From Neostapfia colusana (Eukaryota > Streptophyta > Magnoliopsida > Poales > Poaceae), in assembly GCA_030760725.1 (NCBI GenBank), contig JASWHV010000011.1:80329765-80393764 (forward strand): a stretch of DNA of 64,000 nt, given 5' to 3'. Position 1 is the first letter of the stretch; each line of letters begins with the position of its first letter. Below the pieces are notes generated by a model. The model searched no databases, had not been told where the DNA came from, and was given only the letters and a program-made list of their open reading frames with translations. Positions 1-9,580 of this stretch are shown here, in pieces. The translations under genes were made by a program, and so were the position numbers.

Positions 1-313
1 ATTATGGCGTGTGATCTGTTCTCAACCTTGCCTGTGGAAGGATTAGAGATGGAGCCACTTCTGCTTAGTTTTGCTTCCGCATTAGTTTTTGCTTCCACAT
101 TTAAATAAAGATTTCCGCTGCGTAGAAATAAATATTTCCGCTGTGAGCATGAGTCCAAGACTCATGAGGTGCTGTAATAAACTCTGTTATTCGTGGTAAT
201 ATATAATCTGAATTCAGTTTGTGGAACGTATGTGTATGTGTGATGAACATCCTGGGCACACATATGCATTAGTTCTCGGTTCCGTGGTTTTCCACAGAAT
301 TGAGGGCGTCACA
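1..313 (+). repeat. Element A 5' LTR, last 313 bp
   Basis: This is the end of the 5' LTR and closes with GGCGTCACA at 305-313. It matches the reverse complement of the B 5' LTR end at 14501-14815. Compared with B it contains an extra partial duplication of about 20 bp around 83-103, where a GCTTCC...CATTT unit occurs twice. The rest of the LTR lies before the window. Confidence 0.85.
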
Positions 314-738
314 GATTGTGTATCAGAGCCACGGGTTGACAGTAGGTTACACGCCTAGATAGAAACCTTGGGTTGACATTAGAATCACGGGTTAACAGCA
401 AGTTATACCCCTAAATAGAAGCTACGCGGACCCAAGGAAGCATCCTAGGATGAATAGCTTAGATTGGCCTTGAAACCACCTTGACATAGGGAACCATCCT
501 TGAATAGGAGTTGAGTGGGCCCTTGGGATGATTATTTATGTGCTTAGTGTGAGTTGTGGGGCGTCTCAACAACGTTGCCCATATCCACACGTAAAAAGAA
601 AGAGGAGTGAAATGCTTCGGCACTTGATCACATCCTCATAAGGACTAATATATATAGTCCAAACTCCCCTTGATGCATATAGTTGAAAGGACCTATCTAA
701 ACTTCTAACCTTCTATTCTAATTCGTTCTCTCTCACAG
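314..738 (+). other. Element A leader with degenerate tRNA-Met primer site
   Basis: Directly after the LTR, TGTATCAGAGCC at about 319-330 is a one-base variant of TGGTATCAGAGCC, the usual initiator-Met tRNA primer site of plant LTR elements. The rest of the 425 bp leader is non-coding. It ends in a pyrimidine-rich stretch followed by CACAG directly before the gag ATG, which looks like a 3' splice site. Confidence 0.75.
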
Positions 739-2112
739 ATGGTGAGAGGAAACGCCAGCCGAAGGAACATCCAGGAAGATGACCACGAAGAAGTTCCTGC
801 TAACACTGGAGCTGGCGAAAACAACCTAGAAAGGTTGATGGCCATGCAAAACCAGCTTATGCAAACCATGATCCAAACTTTGGGTCAGTTGCAGGCCAAT
901 CAACACCCCGTTCCGGCACCACCGCCGCGACCACCGCCGGCTCATAACAGGTTGGGAGAGTTCATGAGGACTCGACCGCCCACCTTTGCTCAAGCAAACG
1001 ATCCAATGGAGGCCGATGATTGGTTGAAATCCATGGAGAAGAAGCTTGCCATTGTACAGTGCAACGACCGAGAGAAGGTTCTCTTTGCGTTGCACCAACT
1101 GATGGGAGCAGCTGCTGACTGGTGGGATGCCTTGAGCAACGCCCATGCCAACCCGGAGACAATCACTTGGACTGAGTTCAAGGAAAGTTTCCGCTCCCAC
1201 TACATCCCTGTTGGCGTAATGATGCTCAAGAGGCAGGAGTTTGACGGTCTCCGCCAAGGGCAGAACAGTGTGAACGAATACCTCAACAAGTTCATACAAC
1301 TGTCCCGGTATGCCCCCGAAGATGTCAACTCAGATCAGAGGAAGCAGTACCTGTTCATGAGAGGGTTGAACAATGAGATCCAAGTTCAGCTCCTCAACAA
1401 TGACTACGTAAGCTTCCAGAAGCTGGTTGATAAGGCTATTGTGGTGGAAAACAAGATCCGAGAGATCGAGTGCGAGTGCAAAAGGAAGATCCCATACCAG
1501 CCCCAAGGGAGCAACGTACGACCTAGATACATGCCCCCTGCACCGCAGTATGGATCGACCACTCCTACGTACCGCCCTGGTCAGCCACCACAGCAACGGC
1601 TCGTTGCACCGGCACCTCAGGTGCCCATGCCTCCTGCGCCCCGGCCTAACAATGGCGCTCCTGTTCAAAACCCCCGCCCCAACGTACCTGCTGCCGTAGG
1701 CAACGGGGCATGCTTTGCATGCGGGGAAGTAGGCCACTTCGCTAACCAGTGCACGAAGAGAGGCCCTGGACAGCAAGGTAACGTGCCCAAGCAGAACCAG
1801 CGACCAAACGGAGGGGACCACCAAGGGAACCGTGGACCGCAGAACTATGCTCGTGGCCATGTTAACCATGTCACTGCTGAGGAAGCACAACAGGCTGAGG
1901 ACGTCGCAATTGGTATGTTCCTTGCCAACTCCAACCCAGCCACCATTTTATTTGATTCCGGAGCATCACATTCCTTCATATCATCCAAATATGTTGCCAA
2001 ACATCATCTACCCGTATCTCACTTAGAATGTGCTATGTTAGTTAATTCTCCCGGAGGAGAAATGAGGACTAATATAGTATGTCCTAAAGTAAGCCTTAAA
2101 ATAAGGGGGTAG
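739..2112 (+). CDS. gag: Element A gag and N-terminal protease
   Basis: The 457-residue ORF has a retrotransposon Gag domain (about residues 75-250, with the WWDAL and YIPVG motifs), a proline-rich linker, a CCHC zinc knuckle [14 protein letters not shown] at residues 325-338, and the protease active site DSGASH at about 406. Gag builds the cytoplasmic particle and the knuckle binds element RNA. The ORF ends at TAG (2110-2112) because A has five G at 2105-2109 where sibling B has six. This one-base loss separates gag from pol, which B's sequence shows as one reading frame. The start is the first ATG, directly after CACAG. Confidence 0.9.
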   Translation: MVRGNASRRNIQEDDHEEVPANTGAGENNLERLMAMQNQLMQTMIQTLGQLQANQHPVPAPPPRPPPAHNRLGEFMRTRPPTFAQANDPMEADDWLKSMEKKLAIVQCNDREKVLFALHQLMGAAADWWDALSNAHANPETITWTEFKESFRSHYIPVGVMMLKRQEFDGLRQGQNSVNEYLNKFIQLSRYAPEDVNSDQRKQYLFMRGLNNEIQVQLLNNDYVSFQKLVDKAIVVENKIREIECECKRKIPYQPQGSNVRPRYMPPAPQYGSTTPTYRPGQPPQQRLVAPAPQVPMPPAPRPNNGAPVQNPRPNVPAAVGNGACFACGEVGHFANQCTKRGPGQQGNVPKQNQRPNGGDHQGNRGPQNYARGHVNHVTAEEAQQAEDVAIGMFLANSNPATILFDSGASHSFISSKYVAKHHLPVSHLECAMLVNSPGGEMRTNIVCPKVSLKIRG

Positions 2113-2135
2113 ACTTCCTTGCCAACCTTATTGTT

Positions 2136-5100
2136 TTGGACTCCCACGGAATTGACATCATACTCGGAATGGACTGGTTAAGCAAGCACAATGGGGTAAT
2201 CCAATGTGCTGAGAGAAGCGTGCAGTTGACGAACGGACACGGTATCCGTGTCGAGTTTGAGTCAGCCCAGCAAGCAACCGAACGGGCAGATCTGAACCAT
2301 GTTGAAGGAGTAGCATTGGACAACATTCCAGTGGTTCAGGAATTTTCGGATGTATTCCCGGAAGAACTTCCAGGTATGCCACCTGACAAGGATATTGAGT
2401 TTGCCATAGATTTGGTACCTGGAACTGCACCCATAGCTAAGAGACCATACAGGATGCCCGTTAACGAGTTAGTTGAACTAAAGAAACAAATTCAAGAACA
2501 GTTGGAGAAGGGTTTTATCCGTCCAAGTTCGTCACCATGGGGAGCCCCGGTACTCTTCGTAGACAAGGACGGAACCCAAAGAATGTGCGTGGACTACAGG
2601 TCTCTCAACGAGGTAACAATCAAGAATAAATACCCTCTGCCCCGTATAGAGGACCTGTTCGATCAAATGAAAGGAGCCCAAGTGTTCTCCAAGATTGATC
2701 TTCGGTCGGGATATTTCCAGCTGAAGATTAAGCCCTCCGATATACCTAAGACAGCCTTTCGGACGCGGTATGGTTCATATGAATATACCGTTATGTCTTT
2801 TGGGTTGACGAATGCACCCGCATACTTCATGTACCTTATGAATAAGATTTTCATAGAGTACTTGGACAAGTTCGTCGTAGTTTTCATCGACGACATTATG
2901 GTGTATTCAAAAAGTAAGGAGGAGCATGAAAAACATCTGAGATTGACCTTGCAAAAGTTGCGCGAGCATCAGTTGTATGCCAAGCTCAACAAGTGTCAAT
3001 TTTGGCTAAGGGAAATATCCTTCCTAGGCCACATCATCTCCAAGGAAGGGGTATCGGTTGATCCTGGAAAGGTGAGAGATATTTTGAAGTGGGACCAACC
3101 GAGGAGCGTGAGGGATATTCGGAGTTTCCTTGGGATGGCAGGATACTATCGGCGCTTCATTAAAGACTTCTCTAAGATAGCAAAACCTATGACGGAATTG
3201 CTAATGAAGGGAAAGGTCTTTCAATGGACACAAGCCTGCCAAGAAAGTTTTGAGGAACTCAAGAAAAGGCTAACCACAGCACCAGTTCTGGTATTGCCAG
3301 ACGTAAGCAAGAGCTTCGACATATATTGTGACGCATCCAGACAAGGGCTCGGATGTGTGCTCATGCAGGAAGGGCAAGTGGTAGCCTATGCCTCACGACA
3401 ATTAAAGAAGCATGAGCTTAACTATCCTACTCATGATTTGGAGTTAGCAGCAGTGGTGCATGCATTGAAGATTTGGAGACATTATATCCTTGGTCATCGA
3501 TGTGAGATCTATACGGATCATAAAAGCCTCAAGTACATATTTACACAAACAGACTTGAATTGGAGGCAACGTCGATGGTTAGAACTCATCAAGGATTATG
3601 ATGTGGGAATCAACTACCACCCCGGGAAGGCCAATGTGGTCGCTGACGCATTGAGCAGAAAGGGAGCATGCCACCAACTCACGGTTCGGGAGCTACCACC
3701 CGAACTACATAAAGAGTTTGAACAGTTACACCTCGGATTCCTGGATAACATGGAAATGATGGAAATCCACTCCTTATTGGAGCAAGAAATAAGAAAGGGA
3801 CAAGCAACGGACGAGGGGATTAAGGAGATCAAAGAAAGAATCCGACAAGGGATAGAAAAGGATTTCAAGGAGGATAAAAAGGGTACGCTTTGGCTAGGAA
3901 AAAGGATTTGTGTGCCAAACATAAAACACCTTCGCGACATAATATTGAAGGAGGCACATGATTCACCCTATTCCATACACCCAGGGAGCACCAAAATGTA
4001 CAAGGATTTGAAAACTTGCTATTGGTGGGATGGTATGAAGAGGGATATAGCCGAATACGTTGCCCTATGCGACACATGCCAACGGGTAAAGGCCGAACAT
4101 CAAAAACCCGTTGGATTGTTGCAACCCTTGAAAATACCTGAATGGAAATGGGAGGACATCAGTATGGACTTCATTGTCGGATTGCCACGAACTCAGTCAG
4201 GATACGACTCCATCTGGGTCATTGTGGACCGGTTGACGAAGACCGCCCATTTTCTTCCGGTAAAGACAAGTTACAACGTTACACAGCTGGCAGAATTGTA
4301 CATGGAGCAGATCATGTGCCGTCATGGAGTTCCAAAGAGGATAATCTCAGATCGAGGTTCTCAGTTTACCTCTAGATTCTGGAGGAAGTTGCAGAAAGCC
4401 ATGGGTACACGACTGGATTTTAGCTCTGCCTACCACCCACAAACAGATGGACAAACCAAAAGGACGAACCAAATTTTGGAAGACATGTTGAGAGCTTGCG
4501 CCTTGAAACGTGGGCGTAGTTGGGATAGGAGTTTACCGTATGCCGAGTTCTCCTATAACAACAGCTATCAAGCTAGCTTGAAGATGTCGCCTTTCGGAGC
4601 CTTATATGGTAGACGGTGTAGAACGCCGCTGTTCTGGAACGAGACTGGAGAGAACCAGGTGTTTGGACCCGAAGTACTACAAGAGGCTGAAAAGCAAGTC
4701 CAAACGATACGGGAGAACTTAAAGGCTGCTCAGTCACGACAGAAAGGCTATGCGGACAATAGGCGTAGAAAGTTGACCTTTGAAGTTGGAGACTTCGTAT
4801 ACCTTAAGATATCGCCTATACAAGGCCAACGACGTTTTAACGTCAAAGGCAAACTAGCGCCTCGCTACATCGGACCATTTAAGATTTTGGACAAGCGAGG
4901 AGAAGTAGCCTATCAACTAGAGCTCCCAAACCACCTCTCCGACGTACATGACGTGTTTCATGTATCCCAGCTCAAGAAGTGCTTGAGAATACCAGAGGAA
5001 CAAGTGTCAATGGGAGAACTTAACCTTCAAGAGGACCTGACTTACGCAGAACACCCTGTCCGAATCTTGGACGTGAAGGAAAGGGTCACCCGAAACAAGG

Positions 5101-5234
5101 TGATTCGATGGTGCAAGGTACAATGGAGCCATCACACTGAAGCTGAAGCCACATGGGAACGTGAAGAGGATATCAAGGCAGAATTTCCCCATCTATTTTC
5201 TACTAACGAATCTCGAGGGCAAGATTCAATTTAA
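2136..5234 (+). CDS. pol: Element A pol: protease end, RT, RNase H, integrase, chromodomain
   Basis: The 1032-residue ORF reads in order: protease C-terminus (ILGMDWL), reverse transcriptase with FIDDI at about residues 249-253, RNase H (IYCDAS near 397, later the TDHKSL motif), an integrase HHCC zinc module (about 608-650), the integrase core, and a C-terminal chromodomain (about 973-1025). Integrase Asp are at 678 and 739, and the partner 35 residues further on is Lys 775 (codon 4458-4460) where B has Glu, so the catalytic triad is broken. Relative to B one Lys codon is missing near the LFVDK motif (about 2560). Translation would need fusion to the upstream gag frame, lost through the deletion at 2105-2109. 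The M at 2136 is simply the first internal Met. Confidence 0.92.
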   Translation: MDSHGIDIILGMDWLSKHNGVIQCAERSVQLTNGHGIRVEFESAQQATERADLNHVEGVALDNIPVVQEFSDVFPEELPGMPPDKDIEFAIDLVPGTAPIAKRPYRMPVNELVELKKQIQEQLEKGFIRPSSSPWGAPVLFVDKDGTQRMCVDYRSLNEVTIKNKYPLPRIEDLFDQMKGAQVFSKIDLRSGYFQLKIKPSDIPKTAFRTRYGSYEYTVMSFGLTNAPAYFMYLMNKIFIEYLDKFVVVFIDDIMVYSKSKEEHEKHLRLTLQKLREHQLYAKLNKCQFWLREISFLGHIISKEGVSVDPGKVRDILKWDQPRSVRDIRSFLGMAGYYRRFIKDFSKIAKPMTELLMKGKVFQWTQACQESFEELKKRLTTAPVLVLPDVSKSFDIYCDASRQGLGCVLMQEGQVVAYASRQLKKHELNYPTHDLELAAVVHALKIWRHYILGHRCEIYTDHKSLKYIFTQTDLNWRQRRWLELIKDYDVGINYHPGKANVVADALSRKGACHQLTVRELPPELHKEFEQLHLGFLDNMEMMEIHSLLEQEIRKGQATDEGIKEIKERIRQGIEKDFKEDKKGTLWLGKRICVPNIKHLRDIILKEAHDSPYSIHPGSTKMYKDLKTCYWWDGMKRDIAEYVALCDTCQRVKAEHQKPVGLLQPLKIPEWKWEDISMDFIVGLPRTQSGYDSIWVIVDRLTKTAHFLPVKTSYNVTQLAELYMEQIMCRHGVPKRIISDRGSQFTSRFWRKLQKAMGTRLDFSSAYHPQTDGQTKRTNQILEDMLRACALKRGRSWDRSLPYAEFSYNNSYQASLKMSPFGALYGRRCRTPLFWNETGENQVFGPEVLQEAEKQVQTIRENLKAAQSRQKGYADNRRRKLTFEVGDFVYLKISPIQGQRRFNVKGKLAPRYIGPFKILDKRGEVAYQLELPNHLSDVHDVFHVSQLKKCLRIPEEQVSMGELNLQEDLTYAEHPVRILDVKERVTRNKVIRWCKVQWSHHTEAEATWEREEDIKAEFPHLFSTNESRGQDSI

Positions 5235-5246
5235 GGGGGGTAGATT
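5232..5246 (+). other. Element A 3' polypurine tract
   Basis: TTAAGGGGGGTAGATT directly precedes the LTR start TGTAACACCC at 5247 and overlaps the pol stop codon. This is the expected position of the plus-strand primer. A 13-base match to it lies inside the protease gene (see findings). Confidence 0.85.
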
Positions 5247-5396
5247 TGTAACACCCTCATCTCAGGTGTCAGCATATGTTCATATTTTATGAAGAAGAAA
5301 AACATTTTAAGAAGAGTAGAAACAGAGACAAGTACCAAAAGGATAGCCAATAAAGCTCTCCGAGAGTACCGAAGGCAATTTCCACGGCCAGCAGAC

Positions 5397-5900
5397 CACG
5401 TGGCGCGTTCGGAGCTCATCCCCGAGAAATTTGGGAGAGGTCCGCCGCTAAATTAGCTACGTGGCAGGCTCGGGGGTCACCTCCGCAATTGAAAAGAGGT
5501 CCGACCCTGTGGGACACGTGCTGCCCGCGGAGATAGCCTCTGCGGAAGAAGCAAAGGCATTTTTCATAAGACACGTGTCGTCCACGGAGCTAGTCCTCGT
5601 GGAAATCAGAGGACCATCCGCGCGGGATACGTGTCAATCTCGGAGCTCATCTCAGAGGAGTCCGGATCTATTGAACACGTGTTGCCACCGGAGCTTATCT
5701 CCGGAGGTCCGTCGCTGCTAAACACGTGTCGACCTCGGGGCATGTCCCTGAGGGAGGGAAAGGCGGAAAGACCGGCACCCACACATGGCGTGCGCGAAGC
5801 TCACCTCCGAAGAAGGGGGAGGTCTCGATCGATTGACACGCGGCACGACCGGAGCTCGTCTCTGTGGGAGAAGAGATACCAGGCTCGGAAGGACACGTGG
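5397..5900 (+). promoter_or_regulatory. U3 tandem repeats with ACGTG (G-box/ABRE-like) cores
   Basis: Eight ACGTG cores lie at 5397, 5459, 5515, 5572, 5629, 5676, 5723 and 5894, spaced about 45-60 bp apart with one larger gap holding degenerate units. Most continue as ACGTGTC or ACGTGGC. They lie within imperfect repeats that also carry GGAGCTC. ACGTGTC/ACGTGGC are the known core of ABA-response elements in plants, so a hormone- or stress-responsive enhancer is inferred. Confidence 0.6.
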
Positions 5901-6090
5901 AGCCTCCGGAAGCTCATCACCACGGAGGTAACGAGTTTTGGAGCGGCTGTTACGCGTAAGGATACCGGTAAACAACGGGAACCGATCCAAACTCCACAAT
6001 GTTGCCAAAGATAAGACAACAGGATCCAACAAGATCTGAATAAAACTTTTATTCGGGATCCAATCAGATTAGGACTCTTCTCTTCCCGAT

Positions 6091-6098
6091 TATAAATA
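6091..6098 (+). promoter_or_regulatory. TATA box of element A LTR
   Basis: TATAAATA lies downstream of the ACGTG array, at the U3/R position of a plant LTR promoter. The same box occurs on the minus strand in B's LTRs at 8712-8719 and 16651-16658. Confidence 0.7.
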
Positions 6099-7393
6099 GA
6101 TCCCGAAACCTCTGGCCGAAACTACGAACTTCTCTTTCAACTCCTGAGCCGACGACTTAGCATCCTAGCCCTAACTCGCCGAACAAAACATCTCCGAAGC
6201 GCAACAAGGGAGATCATCGGAGAAGAACCGAGTGGTCTGAGGAGGACCTCGAAGTCAAGAAGAGCGTGAGGTAGGACTTCAATACCACCTTACGACATCA
6301 TGGTGTCCATCTCTTGCATCTGTTCTTCAATTCCTTTCGAACAGAAGCTTTCTCGTGGGCAGATCACTCGATGATCAGTTTGATCTAAAGACAAGATCAT
6401 CGCCACGACCACCTTTGATCCGAACACCTCTGTCCATGCAAGCCATGCAAGGGCACACCAATCTAATAAAAATCGTAGGATAGTCTGCATGTCCATCATC
6501 GCATCTAGTTTAGGGTTTGTGCATAATATTGATTGCTGTGAATTTGTGTGCACGTGAATCCTACATAGCAGGACAAACTCAGGATGCTGTCTACGACGAG
6601 CTGAAGCAACAAGGTTTTGAGAATCAAGAACAACCGGAACCGCAAGAACAAGGCAAGTGCTCCTTGACCATGTTGATCCTATGTTTTGGGTAAAACTATT
6701 TTGTTTTGTAAAAAGGTGTGTGTGCTGAGTCAAACATGATGGGAAAACCCTTTTTATAGGAGTTTACTAGTTTCGATTAAACCATCCTTGACGCCTGGGA
6801 AGTTTATGAGTCGGGTATGGTTTTCTTGTTTTATGCTTCGCTGAGTTCATGGGATTGGGAATCGAGATAGATGTGTCTAGCTAACTGCATTCGTACTGAT
6901 AATAAGTAACTGATGAGGTTAATAAACATGGATCGGAGGGAGATCTAGGCAAGCCTGGGTTTGTGAATGAGGTAGTATGAGAGGGTGGTTTTGCTTGCCG
7001 CAGATCTAAGGACCGGTTCATGCATGCACATGCCAGGATAACAGTGCCACTACAAGGCCAAGTATGGGTGCGGCTTAGCTGAGTAATTAGGTAAGTTGCT
7101 AGGATGTTATGGACTATGGAAGGCGCGGGGAATGGGAGTCGAGTGAGGACTGCCCTGGGAACTGCATGGCACAAGAGGGGGCCCGTGGGTGGGAGAATTG
7201 GAGATTCTAGCCTGCCGGTGAAACCTTAGTGAGTCCATACATCTAGTAACCCCTTTGTAAAGGCTATTTTGTGATCTCTTGACCATACACCGATGGTTGT
7301 GTACTGGTATAATGGAGGTTCTGCAGTCGCCGACGGGTGACGAAATCACAAACTTGTGGGTAAAGAGGTGCAAACTCTGCAGAGTCAAAAACT

Positions 7394-7427
7394 ATCATGA
7401 TAGCCGAGCTTACGGTCATTATACCAG
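7394..7427. other. Tail-to-tail junction of A and B with short filler
   Basis: A's LTR sequence runs through ACGGTCAT at 7419 and B's starts at AGTTTTTGAC at 7426. The joint carries TATACC (7420-7425). The 11-mer CATTATACCAG at 7417-7427 is also present at 7505-7515 in B's LTR and inverted at about 7304-7314 in A, so the filler may be templated. B breaks inside the palindrome that is intact in A at 7392-7403. Confidence 0.7.
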
Positions 7428-9564
7428 TTTTTGACTCTGCAGAGTTTGCACCTCTTTACCCACAAGTTTGTGATTTCGTCACCCGTCGGTGACTGCAGAA
7501 CCTCCATTATACCAGTACACAACCGTCGGTGTATGGTCAAGAGATCACAAAATAGCCTTTACAAAGGGGTTACTAGATGTATGGACTCACTAAGGTTTCA
7601 CCGGCAGGCTAGAATCTCCAATTCTCCCACCCACGGGCCCCCTCTTGTGCCATGCAGTTCCCAGGGCAGTCCTCACTCGACTCCCATTCCCCGCGCCTTC
7701 CATAGTCCATAACATCCTAGCAACTTACCTAATTACTCAGCTAAGCCGCACCCATACTTGGCCTTGTGGTGGCACTGTTATCCTGGCATGTGCATGCATG
7801 AACCGGTCCTTAGATCTGCGGCAAGCAAAACCACCCTCTCATACTACCTCATTCACAAACCCAGGCTTGCCTAGATCTCCCTCCGATCCATGTTTATTAA
7901 CCTCATCAGTTACTTATTATCAGTACGAATGCAGTTAGCTAGACACATCTATCTCGCTTCCCAATCCCATGGACTCAGCGAAGCATAAAACAAGAAAACC
8001 ATACCCGACTCATAAACTTCCCAGGCGTCAAGGATGGTTTAATCGAAACTAGTAAACTCCTATAAAAAGGGTTTTCCCATCATGTTTGACTCAGCACACA
8101 CACCTTTTTGCAAAACAAAATAGTTTTACCCAAAACATAGGATCAACATGGTCAAGGAGCACTTGCCTTGTTCTTGCGGTTCCGGTTGTTCTTGATTCTC
8201 AAAACCTTGTTGCTGCAGCTCGTCGTAGACAGCTTCCTGAGTTTGTCCTGCTATGTAGGATTCACGTGCACACAAATTCACAGCAATCAATATCATGCAC
8301 AAACCCTAAACTAGATGTGATGATGCACATGCATGCTATCCTATGATTTTTATTAGATTGGTGTGCCCTTGCATGGACAGAGGTGTTCGGATCAAAGGTG
8401 GTTGTGGCGATGATCTTGTCTTTAGATCAAACTGATCATCGAGTGATCTGCCCACGAGAAAGCTTCTGTTCGAAAGGAATTGAAGAACAGATGCAAGAGA
8501 TGAACACCATGATGTCGTAAGGTGGTATTGAAGTCCTACCTCACGCTCTTCTTGACTTCGAGGTCCTCCTCAGACCACTCGGTTCTTCTCCGATGATCTC
8601 CCTTGTTGCGCTTCGGCGATGTTTTGTTCGGCGAGTTAGGGCTAGGGTGCTAAGTCGTCGGCTCAGGAGTTGAAAGAGAAGTTCGTAGTTTCGGCCAGAG
8701 GTTTCGGGATCTATTTATAATCGGGAAGAGAAGAGTCCTAATCTGATTGGATCCCGAATAAAAGTTTTATTCAGATCTTGTTGGATCCTGTTGTCTTATC
8801 TTTGGCAACATTGTGGAGTTTGGATCGGTTCCCGTTGTTTACCGGTGTCCTTACGCGTAACAGCCGCTCCAAAACTCGTTACCTCCGTGGTGATGAGCTT
8901 CCAGAGGCTCCACGTGTCCTTCCGAGCCTGGTATCTCTTCTCCCACAGAGACGAGCTCCGGTCGTGCCGCGTGTCAATCGATCGAGACCTCCCCCTTCTT
9001 CGGAGGTGAGCTCCGCGCACGCCATGTGTGGGTGCCGGTCTTTCCACCTTTCCCTCCCTCAGGGACATGCCCCGAGGTCGACACGTGTTTAGCAGCGACG
9101 GACCTCCGGAGATAAGCTCCGGTGGCGACACGTGTTCAATAGATCCGGACTCCTCTGAGATGAGCTCCGAGATTGACACGTATCCTGCGTGGATGGTCCT
9201 CTGATTTCCGCGAGGACTAGCTCCGTGGACGACATGTGTCTTATGAAAAATGCCTTTGCTTCTTCCTCAGAGGCTATCTTCCGCGGGCAGCACGTGTCCC
9301 ACAGGGTCGGACCTCTTTTCAATTGCGGAGGTGACCCCGGAGCCTGCCACGTAACTAATTTAGCGGCGGACCTCTCCCAAATTTCTCGGGGATGAGCTCC
9401 GAACGCGCCACGTGGTCTGCTGGCCGTGGAAATTGCCTTCGGTGCTCTCGGAGAGCTTTATTGGCTATCCTTTTGGTACTTGTCTCTGTTTCTACTCTTC
9501 TTAAAATGTTTTTCTTCTTCATAAAATATGAACATATGCTGACACCCAAGATGAGGGTGTTACA
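7426..9564 (-). repeat. Element B 3' LTR, truncated
   Basis: The minus-strand LTR starts at TGTAACACCC (9564) and is broken at 7426, within a few bases of the point equivalent to A's break. It keeps the ACGTG repeats and a TATA box at 8712-8719. Several differences from A and from B's 5' LTR are CpG-type transitions. Confidence 0.9.
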
Positions 9565-9580
9565 AATCTACCCCCCTTAA
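9565..9580 (-). other. Element B 3' polypurine tract
   Basis: On the minus strand TTTAAGGGGGGTAGAT ends next to the LTR start at 9564, as in A. Confidence 0.8.

Larger units (their letters stand above)
1..7419 (+). mobile_element. Element A: Tekay/Del-type Ty3 chromovirus, 3' end truncated
   Basis: The order 5' LTR end, primer site, gag, protease-RT-RNase H-integrase, chromodomain, polypurine tract and 3' LTR is that of a Ty3 chromovirus of the Tekay/Del type (long LTRs, chromodomain at the end of pol). The 5' LTR is cut by the window start. The 3' LTR stops after about 2170 bp, whereas the complete LTR of sibling element B is 2894 bp. It joins B tail-to-tail at 7420-7425. The element is damaged by a gag-pol frameshift and an integrase active-site change. 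The lineage assignment rests on protein motifs read by eye. Confidence 0.9.
5247..7419 (+). repeat. Element A 3' LTR, truncated
   Basis: It begins TGTAACACCC after the polypurine tract and stops at the tail-to-tail junction. It lacks the part corresponding to B 14501-15338. By eye it differs from B's two LTRs by roughly 1.5 %. It contains a U3 array with ACGTG cores (5397-5899), a TATA box at 6091 and the palindromes at 7376-7403. Short ORFs inside it recur in all three LTR copies only because the LTRs are homologous. Confidence 0.9.

Noticed and set aside
7431..7938. Overlapping ORFs of 93 and 97 aa repeated in all A/B LTR copies (also 7107-7388, 15372-15879)
   Set aside because: These are random open frames in homologous LTR DNA, with stop-free stretches on the antisense strand of the LTR; no domain or start context.
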